Part shown: one piece after another, positions 30,391 to 37,240 of the stretch
How the letters are laid out: every line of letters starts with the position of its first letter
Position numbering within the stretch: position 1 is the stretch's first letter
NCBI GenBank assembly: GCA_963788115.1
Contig: CAWBFD010000004.1
Location: 1,116,001 to 1,180,000 of the forward strand
DNA length: 64,000 nt
From: CAWBFD01 sp963788115
Lineage (GTDB): Bacteria; Actinomycetota; Thermoleophilia; Solirubrobacterales; 70-9
Direction: 5' to 3'
Position numbers and translations under genes: made by a program
The notes under the pieces: model-generated
Database searches by the model: none
Told to the model about the DNA's origin: nothing
What the model saw: only the letters and a program-made list of their open reading frames with translations

Positions 30391-31989
30391 ATGACGGACC
30401 TGCGAACCGACTCGGCCGCCTTTGCACGCCGCGTGCTCGGGCTCGGGCTCTGGCCGCACCAGATCGAGGTGATCGAGGATCGGACGTTCATCCGGGCGCT
30501 CGCGAAGGCCCGGCGCACCGGCGGCACCGTCACCGCCGGGGTCGAGTCGATCCACACCGCCTTCGCCCACCCCGGATGCCGGACGATCGTTTTGAGCGCA
30601 ACTCAGGATGCCGCCCGACGACTGACCGAGTGGATCGGGGAGCGGCTCGGGCGCTCGAAGCTCACCCGAGGCGCCGTCGTCGATGCCCACGCGACCCGGA
30701 TCAGGCTCACGAACGGGTCGGAGATCGTCTCCCTTCCCGCCTCTCAGCGGCAGGTTCGGGGCTACGGCGAGAACGTGCTGCTCGTGGTGCTCGACGAGGC
30801 CGGGTTCATGGCCTCGGAGCTATGGACCGCGGCCCACTACGTCGCCCTCGACGAGCGAGCTAACGGCTCGCGAATCCTGATGATCGGGACGCCCTGGGGC
30901 GGTCCCGAGCACTTCTTCCGCCGCGCCTTCGAGGCCGGTCGCGACGGCGATCCGGATCACTCGGCGCACCATTGGACCTTCGAGGCGAACCCGCGACTCG
31001 ATCACGCCTACCTCGCCCGGATGCGAGATCGGGTGAGCCCGGCCGAGTACGAGGCCGAGGTGCTCGGGGAATGGTCCGAGGCCCAGGGGAGTTTGATCCC
31101 GCGGGCGGTGATCGAGGCCGCGACCGCCGACTTCGAGGTGCCGGGGCTCGACGGCCTGCGGCCTCCGGCGCGAGCCCTCCTCGGGCTCGACTGGGGCGTG
31201 AGCTTCGATCGCTCCGCCGCCGTCGCGATCTCGCGCCTCCCGGTGGCGATGCTCAACCCCGGCCGGATCGAGCGCCCGACCTTCTGCGTCTCGGCGGTCG
31301 AGGTCTGGCCCGCCGGAGCCCTGCTCGATGAGGTCGTCTCCGCCGTCGTCGCCTCGCCGGGCGAGTGGGCGGTGATCTCGCCCGAGGTATCCGGGGTCGG
31401 TGCCGGGCCGACGCAGGAGCTACGCCGCCGGTTCGGGAAGAAGCTCGCCGTGCTCAAAGCTCAGGCCCGCCACGACGGCAACCCCGGCCCGGCGAAGCTC
31501 GTCTGGAACGAGGTCGCGACCACGGCTCAGAAGAAGACCATCGGCTACGGCTGGATTCGCCACCTGCTCGAACAGGGGCGGCTCGTGCTCCCCCGCCACC
31601 CCGATCTGCTCCGCCAACTCGCCGGGCTCCGGTTCGAGATCGGCGAGCGCGGGTTCATGCGGATCGAGGCCGACTCTCCGGCGATGCATGACGATGTGGC
31701 GGACGCGCTCATGCTCGCCGCCGGGCCGCACACCCGCGGCGGTCGCGCCACCTGCACCCTCGCGAGGTGCGCCGCGAGCCCGGTCGCTGACGCCGCGGTC
31801 CCGAGCGCCGACGTGGTGGAGACGGGCGGGGGGCTCGTGGTTCCCCGCCTCCCGGCGCTCCAAGACCTCTACGGAGAGGCGGTGACGATGCCGCCGAAAC
31901 GAGCGGCCGATCCCCTGGCGGCGATCCGCGAGCAGTTCCAGCGAGCAAGAGAAACACGAGCCGAGGAGGCAACCGATGGAAACCGATGA
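30391..31989 (+). CDS. Phage terminase large subunit (E2)
   Basis: 532 residues from the ATG giving MTDLRTDSAAFARR. 'LWPHQIEVIED' is the usual entry to the ATPase. The Walker A is degenerate, 'AKARRTGGTVTAG'. Walker B is 'VLLVVLDEAGFM'. Motif 'ILMIGTPWGG' and nuclease strand 'LLGLDWGVSFDRSAAV' follow, with a later 'MHDDVADALMLA'. The packaging motor function is clear from the motif order. The protein is distant from E1 TerL, but the C-terminal 25 residues are shared, marking a recombination boundary. Confidence 0.9.
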   Translation: MTDLRTDSAAFARRVLGLGLWPHQIEVIEDRTFIRALAKARRTGGTVTAGVESIHTAFAHPGCRTIVLSATQDAARRLTEWIGERLGRSKLTRGAVVDAHATRIRLTNGSEIVSLPASQRQVRGYGENVLLVVLDEAGFMASELWTAAHYVALDERANGSRILMIGTPWGGPEHFFRRAFEAGRDGDPDHSAHHWTFEANPRLDHAYLARMRDRVSPAEYEAEVLGEWSEAQGSLIPRAVIEAATADFEVPGLDGLRPPARALLGLDWGVSFDRSAAVAISRLPVAMLNPGRIERPTFCVSAVEVWPAGALLDEVVSAVVASPGEWAVISPEVSGVGAGPTQELRRRFGKKLAVLKAQARHDGNPGPAKLVWNEVATTAQKKTIGYGWIRHLLEQGRLVLPRHPDLLRQLAGLRFEIGERGFMRIEADSPAMHDDVADALMLAAGPHTRGGRATCTLARCAASPVADAAVPSADVVETGGGLVVPRLPALQDLYGEAVTMPPKRAADPLAAIREQFQRARETRAEEATDGNR

Positions 31990-32173
31990 GGAGCGCGAGC
32001 AGCGCCAAGAGCGGATCGAGCGCGAGGCGGGCGCGGCGATCCTGAAGTTCGTGACCGAGCAGAGGCGCCGAGACGCCCGGCTGCGGCAGATCGTGAGCGC
32101 CGCCGTCGCCGCGATGGGCGAGGAGGCCGAGCAGAAGCAGAAGGAGGCCGAGCACGATGCCGAGGAGAAGTAG
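31976..32173 (+). CDS. Small charged coiled-coil-like protein (E2)
   Basis: 65 residues, overlapping the terminase stop by 14 bp. Almost identical to the E1 protein at 22577 (EEREQRQERIEREAGAAI, KRRDARLRQIV-like helices). Highly charged and helical, no known domain. Retention next to two different terminases suggests an interaction with something common to both, such as the helper capsid or TerS. Confidence 0.65.
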   Translation: METDEEREQRQERIEREAGAAILKFVTEQRRRDARLRQIVSAAVAAMGEEAEQKQKEAEHDAEEK

Positions 32174-32804
32174 CCCGACCCGCAAGCTCGACGATCTGCG
32201 CCAGAAGGTCGCCGAGGCGAAGGCCCACGAGCAGGAGATCGCTGAGGCGCCGGGGAGGCTCCGGCGTGAGTTCGATGGGCTCGGGGATCGACTGGCCGAG
32301 CACGACCTCCCGATCGACGGCTCGGCGCCACCGGCCGGATCGGAGGCCGGGAAGCTCTGGCGCAAGCGCCACGAGATCGAGGTGAAGCTCGCCGGGCCAT
32401 GGCCGCAGCGGCGCCGGAACGCGAGGGCCGAGATCGAGGGCCGCGAGGCCGAGCTTGCCCGCTTCGTCGCCGCGAGCTTCGGCGATCTGGTGGCCGAGAT
32501 CGAGCCCGAGGCCGAGGCGGTGGCGAGGGCGGTCGATGATGCCGCCGCCGGGCTCCTCGGGGCACTCGATTCCTGGCACGAGGTCGAGGGCCGGGTGCTC
32601 TCGATGGTGGGCTACATGCCCGGACTCAGCGGGCAGGATGTGCCGCGGCTTCCGGCCGACGCGCTGCGACAGGAGCTTCGCCGGGTGCGGATCGAGCCGA
32701 GCCCGCGGCCGTTGCCGCGGAGCCTCTACGGCGAGGAGCCCGACGCGGAGGCCGACGAGCACCGGCGCAGGGTCGAAGCATCAGTGAGCGATGCCGAGAG
32801 CTAG
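32157..32804 (+). CDS. Conserved helical protein (E2)
   Basis: 215 residues, starting 17 bp inside the previous gene. Close homologue of the E1 protein at 22755, with the same coiled coil (KLDDLRQKVAEAKAHEQEI), the same 'GREAELARFVAASFGDL' and the same Pro-rich end. No capsid, portal or scaffold motif is recognised. Its strong conservation and its position after TerL make it the best candidate for a satellite-specific packaging or capsid-interference protein, by inference only. Confidence 0.6.
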   Translation: MPRRSSPTRKLDDLRQKVAEAKAHEQEIAEAPGRLRREFDGLGDRLAEHDLPIDGSAPPAGSEAGKLWRKRHEIEVKLAGPWPQRRRNARAEIEGREAELARFVAASFGDLVAEIEPEAEAVARAVDDAAAGLLGALDSWHEVEGRVLSMVGYMPGLSGQDVPRLPADALRQELRRVRIEPSPRPLPRSLYGEEPDAEADEHRRRVEASVSDAES

Positions 32805-33191
32805 TTCATGGATCACCGAGTCTGCACCGCAGACGCGTCTGGACCTACCGATCCGGTCGCGGCTCACTTGAACCTTGATGTGGGTGACCGAGCCCGAGGG
32901 ACCAACCTGCACGCCGATACCGCCCCACGCGCCCTGACCACTGGACCTGCCCAGGTCAACGGGCGTCCATGTGGTATCGGAGCCGTACCGGAAAAGGACC
33001 TTGACGCGCCGATCACCTCGGCATCTCGGTGGCGTCTTCAGATACCCAAAGGCACCGAACTTGTTCGGCGAGACCGGGCCGATGAAGGTGGTCAGGATTG
33101 TCGTCGGCGTGTGCGTCGTCTGGGCGGGAGCGGCCGTGGCTCCCGCGATCAGAGCCACGCTCAAACAGAGCACTGCGAGTGTTGTCTTCAT
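32781..33191 (-). CDS. Secreted protein of unknown function (E2 cargo)
   Basis: 136 residues from the ATG giving MKTTLAVLCLSVALIAG, a clear signal peptide with a cleavage site near ATAAPAQ. The mature part has strands such as 'RVKVLFRYGSDTTWTPVDL' and two cysteines, suggesting a small beta-sandwich. It is transcribed against the element operon and its 3' end overlaps the helical-protein gene by 24 bp. It appears to have replaced genes present in E1 (23386-23825), leaving a remnant at 33247-33405. Confidence 0.6.
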   Translation of the reverse strand: MKTTLAVLCLSVALIAGATAAPAQTTHTPTTILTTFIGPVSPNKFGAFGYLKTPPRCRGDRRVKVLFRYGSDTTWTPVDLGRSSGQGAWGGIGVQVGPSGSVTHIKVQVSRDRIGRSRRVCGADSVIHELALGIAH

Positions 33192-33246
33192 CCTGGGTCC
33201 CTCCTCGTTGACGCTCTCCACCGATTTGGATACGGCCGATGGGTAG

Positions 33247-33405
33247 GGGAAGGTCCCGCCTCGCGGGCCAGACGATCTGCATATCGCCCGGTTCCTGCGG
33301 CCGGACCCGGCCGAGACCGAGGTCGAGAGGCTGATTGCCGCCGGGTGGCCGGAGTGGGCGGCTCGGGAGGCGGTGGCGCTGACGCAGGGCGTTCGCGACT
33401 ACTGA
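33247..33405 (+). pseudogene. 3' remnant of a displaced element gene (E2)
   Basis: 53 codons without a start reading 'DDLHIARFLRPDPAETEVERL' in two parts, then 'GWPEWAAREAVALTQGVRDY' and a stop. The last codons (LTQGVRDY plus stop) also occur as a scrap in E1 at 24064-24091. The N-terminal part was probably lost when the secreted-protein gene was inserted. Confidence 0.55.
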
Positions 33406-33433
33406 GCACCGACGCGGGCGCCAGGAGGGCCGC

Positions 33434-33727
33434 GTGATCTCAGGCGCTCCGGACCCGGCAGGCCGGACCTGCGAACGCTGCGGAGCGCCGATCGAGGGCC
33501 GACGCGCTGACGCCCGTTTCTGCGGCGACCCCTGCCGGTACGCATCCTGGATCGAAAAGCTCGAACTATCCGTTGACCAACGGCTACAGCGGCGTCAGAC
33601 AGGCCGTCAATCCTCAGCTTCGCGCCGGAGTTCCCGCCAAGGCCGCGGCACCCGCGTCTACGTCCGGCCGAGCGACTCGAACGCGACCGTGATCGCGAAG
33701 GTCCGAGCGAAGCGGAAGCGAACGTGA
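33434..33727 (+). CDS. Zinc-ribbon protein (E2)
   Basis: 97 residues, GTG start. Same CERCGAPIEG / ARFCGDPCRYASW zinc site as the E1 copy at 24119, and an almost identical C-terminus. Of the few base differences in the body, at least two are synonymous and the others conservative (Val/Ile, Arg/Lys), which argues for selection on the protein. Likely a nucleic-acid-binding accessory factor conserved in this element family. Confidence 0.65.
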   Translation: MISGAPDPAGRTCERCGAPIEGRRADARFCGDPCRYASWIEKLELSVDQRLQRRQTGRQSSASRRSSRQGRGTRVYVRPSDSNATVIAKVRAKRKRT

Positions 33728-33747
33728 TCCGCGCACCGCGGCGCGGC

Positions 33748-34014
33748 TCAGCCTCCGGCCCGACCCCGACCCTCCGGCCGAACGACCTCGCCCCAAAGGT
33801 AGACGCCGCGAAGCGCGGCGGGAAGTTCGCGAAGCCACGGCTCGCCGTCGGCGATCGTGTACCGGACTCCGTAGCGCCACGCCGGGAGGTTCCTGATGAA
33901 TCGCGCCATCGGCCGGTTGAAGCCTTCGAGCCGCACCCTCCCGTCGCGGGTCAGGTGCAACCTCCCGCGCTCGGCGGCGGCACGATCGCGAATCCCGTAG
34001 ACGGCGACGATCAC
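33748..34014 (-). CDS. Conserved small protein 'VAVYGIRD', inverted (E2)
   Basis: 88 residues, GTG start overlapping the HTH stop as GTGA, so it forms a two-gene minus-strand operon with the HTH regulator. Homologous to the E1 protein at 23822, which is on the plus strand before the zinc-ribbon gene. Conserved core 'YTIADGEPWLRELPAALRG'; the C-terminal ten residues are extra. Linkage to the regulator in E2 hints at a control function, such as an anti-repressor, but this is speculative. Confidence 0.6.
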   Translation of the reverse strand: MIVAVYGIRDRAAAERGRLHLTRDGRVRLEGFNRPMARFIRNLPAWRYGVRYTIADGEPWLRELPAALRGVYLWGEVVRPEGRGRAGG

Positions 34015-34199
34015 GGCAACCTCCGCTCGCGGTCGATGATCTGTTGGATTCGACCGACCGAGAGGCCGACGGCGGCTGCAACGGCTCGGCGGCTCATGCC
34101 CGCCTCGGACGCCTCGACGATCAACTCGTCACGGAGTCGGGCGAACTCCCGCGCTCGCTTCGCCGCCGCCCGAAGCCGCCTCTCGAAGTTCTTCGCCAT
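34011..34199 (-). CDS. Small helix-turn-helix regulator divergent from integrase (E2)
   Basis: 62 residues from the ATG giving MAKNFERRLRAAAKR. The HTH 'GMSRRAVAAAVGLSVGRIQQI' differs from E1 mainly in the recognition helix (SVGRIQQIID versus SPTRIHQIVR), so the two elements could have different operator specificities or immunity. Predicted leaderless: -10 TAGAAT seven bases before the ATG. Probably controls the integrase promoter it faces. Confidence 0.7.
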   Translation of the reverse strand: MAKNFERRLRAAAKRAREFARLRDELIVEASEAGMSRRAVAAAVGLSVGRIQQIIDRERRLP

Positions 34200-34205
34200 G
34201 TTCAG

Positions 34206-34222
34206 TATTCTAAACGCAGAAT
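34206..34222. promoter_or_regulatory. Shared divergent -10 and operator-like repeat (E2)
   Basis: The same symmetric -10 (TATTCT plus / TAGAAT minus) and ATTCT-N6-AGAAT repeat as in E1 at 24625-24641. Confidence 0.6.
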
Positions 34223-34228
34223 GTAGAA

Positions 34229-34354
34229 GCCCCCGCGAGGCCGAAACCTCCGGGGGCATGGCACCGGAGAGTGACCCTCCGGCGCGATCCGCAGGCTATC
34301 TGCGACCTCGCCTGAGCCGCCCTTCGGTGCTCCGACCAAAGGAGACGATCTGAA
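34229..34354 (+). promoter_or_regulatory. Structured leader RNA of integrase (E2)
   Basis: P1: gcccccg (34229-34235) with cgggggc (34251-34257), inner gagg/cctc where E1 has gccg/cggc. P2: ccggag (34264-34269) with ctccgg (34277-34282) where E1 has ccgggg/ccccgg. P3: ccttcggt (34321-34328) with accaaagg (34335-34342), one mismatch, covering the ribosome site aaaggag. These paired changes keep the helices. Confidence 0.65.
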
Positions 34355-35545
34355 ATGGCGACGACCAGAAAGCGAACCCGACGGGCTCCGGGCGCCGGGC
34401 ACCTGCTCGTGAGGCGAACCCGCGCCGGGCACGAGTCGTGGTACGGGAAGTGGTACGCCGACGGGCGGCAAGTGTGGCGGAAGATCGGGCCGAAGCGCCC
34501 GCCCGGCGGCAAGACCGGGCTCACCCGAGGGGAGGCCGAGAAGCGGCTCCGCGAGTTGCAGGCCGACGTGTCACCGGCGCCGCGTGAGCGGGTCGGGGTC
34601 GCCGAGGCCGGAGAGGCGCTGATCGCGCACCTCGTCGCGCTCGGCCGCAAGGCCGCAACCGTCGAGGCGTATGAGTCGATCCTGCGGGTCCACCTCGCGC
34701 CCTATTTCGCCGGGCGCTCGCTCGACGCGATCGAGGCCGACGATCTCGAAGGGTTCGTCCGGGCAACGGCGGCGGAGGGGAAGTCGGCGAAGACGATCCG
34801 CAACGCGCTCGGGTTCATGCACTCGATCTACGAGTTCGCGCTGCGGAAGGGGTGGGCGAAGGCGAACCCCTGCAAGTTGATCGAGAAGCCGCGAGACGAC
34901 GGCGATCCCGAGATCAGGTTCCTCGATCCCGAGGAGCTAGACGCGGTGGTCCGGGCCGAGGCCGCGGGTCGGGATGATCTCGCCCCGACCCTGGCGCTGA
35001 TCTACCTCACGGCAGGCATGACCGGGCTCCGGCAGGGCGAGTTGATCGCGCTCCGCTGGCGCGACGTGGACTGGGCCGCGGGGAAGGTTCGGGTCCGTCG
35101 CTCCTACGTCCGGGGCGAGTTCGGCTCGCCGAAGTCGCGCCGGGGTTTCCGCTCGGTTCCGCTCGCTGACGAACTGGCCGGTGAACTCGACCGCCACTTT
35201 CAGGCGTCGAGGTTCCGGGGCGACGACGATCTCGTCTTCGCCCATCCCCGGCTCGGCAGGCCGCTCGATCGCACGAAGGTCCGAAAGCGGTTCAAGGCGG
35301 CGCTCCGGGCGGCGGGCGTGCGGGAGGTCCGGTTCCACGATCTCCGCCACACCTTCGGGACCAGGGCGGCGGCGGTCGGCACGCCGCTTCGAACCTTGCA
35401 GGAGTGGATGGGTCACCGCGACTCGAAGACGACGCAAATCTACGCCGACTACGCGCCGTCGGAGCGCGAGCGCGAGTGGGTCGAGGCCGCGTTCGCGCGG
35501 CCGCAGCCGTCGGCCGAAGAAGTCGCCTCCGGGGCTTCAGCGTGA
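34355..35545 (+). CDS. int: Tyrosine site-specific integrase (E2)
   Basis: 396 residues. Arm-binding N-terminus 'SWYGKWYADGRQVWRKIGP', SAM-like core-binding domain, and catalytic residues Arg in 'TGLRQGELIAL', Lys in 'SPKSRRGFRS', 'HDLRHTF' (HxxR), 'GHRD' and the nucleophile in 'TTQIYADY'. It is unlike the E1 integrase in the N-terminus and uses the 3' half of tRNA-His. It sits about 1.3 kb from attR, with cargo genes between. Its leader and divergent regulator match E1, so the integrase gene was swapped under a conserved control region. Confidence 0.93.
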   Translation: MATTRKRTRRAPGAGHLLVRRTRAGHESWYGKWYADGRQVWRKIGPKRPPGGKTGLTRGEAEKRLRELQADVSPAPRERVGVAEAGEALIAHLVALGRKAATVEAYESILRVHLAPYFAGRSLDAIEADDLEGFVRATAAEGKSAKTIRNALGFMHSIYEFALRKGWAKANPCKLIEKPRDDGDPEIRFLDPEELDAVVRAEAAGRDDLAPTLALIYLTAGMTGLRQGELIALRWRDVDWAAGKVRVRRSYVRGEFGSPKSRRGFRSVPLADELAGELDRHFQASRFRGDDDLVFAHPRLGRPLDRTKVRKRFKAALRAAGVREVRFHDLRHTFGTRAAAVGTPLRTLQEWMGHRDSKTTQIYADYAPSEREREWVEAAFARPQPSAEEVASGASA

Positions 35546-35617
35546 GGCGGCACCACCTCTTCCTCAATTGCGCTTTGCATGGAAAGCAGCACCCCGCCGA
35601 GGGATACTGCGTGGGCG

Positions 35618-36187
35618 ATGTCGGAGAAGGACGTCACGCCCGCGCCCGAGCAAGAATCGATCGTCCTCGCCACCTTCAAGAAGCGCGGCGCTGCCGAGCG
35701 GATGCTGGCATCGCTTGGGCACAACTTCCGGCGCGAAGCCCGCGAGGGCAAATCGAACGTCTTCGTGATCAGCGGTAATGCCGACGGCTCCTTGAAGGTC
35801 ACCGAGTCGCGGGCGATTGAAGCAAGCGGCGTCGTCTCCACCCTGATCCGCGTCACCGCCAGCATGCTCGCGGGCTTCATGGGCATGTTCTCGACGCTCA
35901 AGGAAGCCTTTCGGGTCCGCCGCTCTAGACAGGTACATGCAGCGCACGTGGGAATGGACGACATGAAATCCCACGAAATCCTCGCTCAGGCGGGCGAGGA
36001 TGCAGCCCTTGTGATGGTTCGTTGTAAGGACGAAGGAACGCGGCACGCGGCGGTCGAGAAAGCGGCTGAATCTGCGGTGGACACCTGGGATGGCTCGCTC
36101 GCCGAGTTCCTCTCCGACCTCGACCCTGGGAGCAAACACGACTGGGTGCGTGCCGCTCTTGGGGAGCCGTCCGGCACGGATCACTAG
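35618..36187 (+). CDS. Hypothetical protein with Gly-zipper-like hydrophobic segment (E2 cargo)
   Basis: 189 residues from the ATG nine bases after GATACT. 'ESIVLATFKKRGAAERMLASLG' resembles the first strand-helix of general-stress or DUF1269-like ferredoxin-fold proteins. A hydrophobic stretch 'TLIRVTASMLAGFMGMFSTL' follows near residue 95, and the second half repeats a similar alpha/beta pattern ('DAALVMVRCKDEGTRHAAVEKA'). A membrane-linked regulatory protein is possible. It shares the SnoaL-type promoter and is convergent with the K+ channel gene. Confidence 0.5.
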   Translation: MSEKDVTPAPEQESIVLATFKKRGAAERMLASLGHNFRREAREGKSNVFVISGNADGSLKVTESRAIEASGVVSTLIRVTASMLAGFMGMFSTLKEAFRVRRSRQVHAAHVGMDDMKSHEILAQAGEDAALVMVRCKDEGTRHAAVEKAAESAVDTWDGSLAEFLSDLDPGSKHDWVRAALGEPSGTDH

Positions 36188-36204
36188 GCCGTCGAGCTGT
36201 CGGA

Positions 36205-36651
36205 TTACCGCTTGCTGGAAAGCTCGGTCTTGATCTGCTCGAGCTGGGCGCTCATGTCCTGGAGCCTCTGCATCACCGGGTCATCCCCTCCCTTGCGCCG
36301 CTCGGCCTCTGTCTGGCTGACGAAGCCGCTCGTGATGGCTCCCGTCACCACGGCGAACAGCGAAAGCCCACCCAGCATCAGGAAAACCGCGATCACCTTG
36401 CCGACGGTGTCCTGGGGAACGACGTCCCCGTAGCCGACCGTGGTCACCGTTTCCACTCCCCACCACATACCCAGCCATACCGAGCCGAAGGTATCGGGAT
36501 CCACCAGGTGCTCGACCACACCGAAGACGACAACCGAGACGGACCAGACCGCCACGATCACGTATGCGGCGTAACGCGGGCGCAGCCCCTTGCTCGCGAT
36601 GCGTTTCTCGAGCCACCTGACGGGGCGGCCTGATTGAGGCCGGCTAGACAC
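36205..36651 (-). CDS. Two-helix potassium channel (E2 cargo)
   Basis: 148 residues. Helix 1 'YAAYVIVAVWSVSVVVFGVV', pore helix 'WWGVETVTTVGYGDVVP' with the K+ selectivity filter TVGYGD, helix 2 'VIAVFLMLGGLSLFAVVTGAI', then a short coiled-coil C-terminus (MQRLQDMSAQLEQIKTEL) that could tetramerise it. It has no RCK domain. It lies between the integrase and attR of E2, so it moves with the element; phages and satellites sometimes carry membrane-depolarising defence or exclusion genes, but no such role is shown here. Confidence 0.88.
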   Translation of the reverse strand: MSSRPQSGRPVRWLEKRIASKGLRPRYAAYVIVAVWSVSVVVFGVVEHLVDPDTFGSVWLGMWWGVETVTTVGYGDVVPQDTVGKVIAVFLMLGGLSLFAVVTGAITSGFVSQTEAERRKGGDDPVMQRLQDMSAQLEQIKTELSSKR

Positions 36652-36753
36652 GACCTAGTGTTCGCTAACTCGCTCGCCGTTCCTCTCACGACCCACCTCA
36701 GGGGGGCGCGGCCAGTCGCTACTGCTTTGGACGAAAAGCAGCGCATCCAATCC

Positions 36754-36777
36754 GGGCTACTACACGAGCTACTAAAC
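36754..36777. repeat. E2 right arm-type site, two 12-bp direct repeats
   Basis: gggctactacac and gagctactaaac in tandem, about 80 bp inside attR, matching the left doublet at 26675-26698. Confidence 0.65.
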
Positions 36778-36857
36778 CGAGCAGACCTGGGCGAACTGAG
36801 GTGAACTGCGATCGCTTGACTGAGCGGAGGTGGCCTCGATTCGGCCCCCGGGTGCGA

Positions 36858-36901
36858 GTTGTGGTCCAGGCGGTCGCCGGTTCGAATCCGGTCGCTCACC
36901 C
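36858..36901 (+). repeat. E2 right attachment site (duplicate tRNA-His 3' half)
   Basis: 44 bp identical to 26569-26612. The upstream sequence is not tRNA, so this is the non-functional duplicate marking the E2 right boundary. Confidence 0.9.
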
Positions 36902-37046
36902 TTCATAGAAGCCCCGCACAGCGACATGGTCAGGCGCAGGGCGATGCAATCGGGTCAGCGTCAAGGTGGCAACGGGGTGCCAATGCGTGCGAGAGCCGGC
37001 CGCTGCTCCAGTTTCTTGCGTTGCGCTGATCGACGCTTTAGACCTA

Positions 37047-37109
37047 CAGCTCGAGCGGACGCGCAGGCTCACAACCCGGAAATCGCTGGTTCAAATCCCG
37101 CCCCCGCTA
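37047..37109 (+). pseudogene. Decayed initiator-tRNA-like gene
   Basis: The region ends in an acceptor-like ccccgct plus a, preceded by a T-arm with loop TTCAAAT and one stem mismatch, and 'ggctcacaacccgg', which resembles the fMet anticodon arm with CAC in place of CAT. A D-arm-like cagctcg lies upstream, but the stems do not close. It is followed by a strong hairpin. Likely a tRNA-fMet fossil or old att scar. Confidence 0.45.
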
Positions 37110-37111
37110 TT

Positions 37112-37144
37112 GCCGGAAGCCCGCTCGGTGAGCGGGCTTCCGGC
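37112..37144. terminator. Strong hairpin after the tRNA fossil
   Basis: 14-bp perfect stem gccggaagcccgct / agcgggcttccggc with loop cggtg, and no U-tract. Between 36902 and 37225 the only other content is the tRNA fossil; no coding gene is seen. Confidence 0.6.
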
Positions 37145-37225
37145 GCTCGTCGCTCGTCGCGCTATGCGGCAGCGAGCCGCTCGGATGGGGTTCGCCGCCC
37201 CCGCCCATGGAAACGGCGTGGGCGA

Positions 37226-37231
37226 GATACT
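37226..37231 (+). promoter_or_regulatory. -10 element of SnoaL gene
   Basis: GATACT nine bases before ATG 37241; no ribosome site. Same arrangement as the E1 and E2 SnoaL genes. Confidence 0.55.
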
Positions 37232-37240
37232 GCGCTCGGG

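Larger units (their letters stand above)
26569..36901. mobile_element. E2: satellite-like integrative element in tRNA-His
   Basis: About 10.3 kb between 44-bp tRNA-His repeats. The backbone order is as in E1: RHH, small basic protein, conserved hairpin block, P-loop ATPase, HTH, TerS, inverted SnoaL gene, TerL, two helical proteins, zinc ribbon, small HTH, leader RNA, integrase. Cargo at the right is an unknown 189-residue protein and a K+ channel; a secreted protein gene sits in the middle. No virion structural or lysis genes. Some genes are almost identical to E1 (hairpin block, zinc ribbon, HTH, helical proteins) and others are unrelated (ATPase, integrase), so it is strongly mosaic. Confidence 0.82.

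Noticed and set aside
15549..36901. Reading E1 and E2 as one decayed prophage.
   Set aside because: Each has its own integrase, its own att repeats in a different tRNA and a full set of backbone genes, with host DNA (VOC gene and two tRNA ends) between them.
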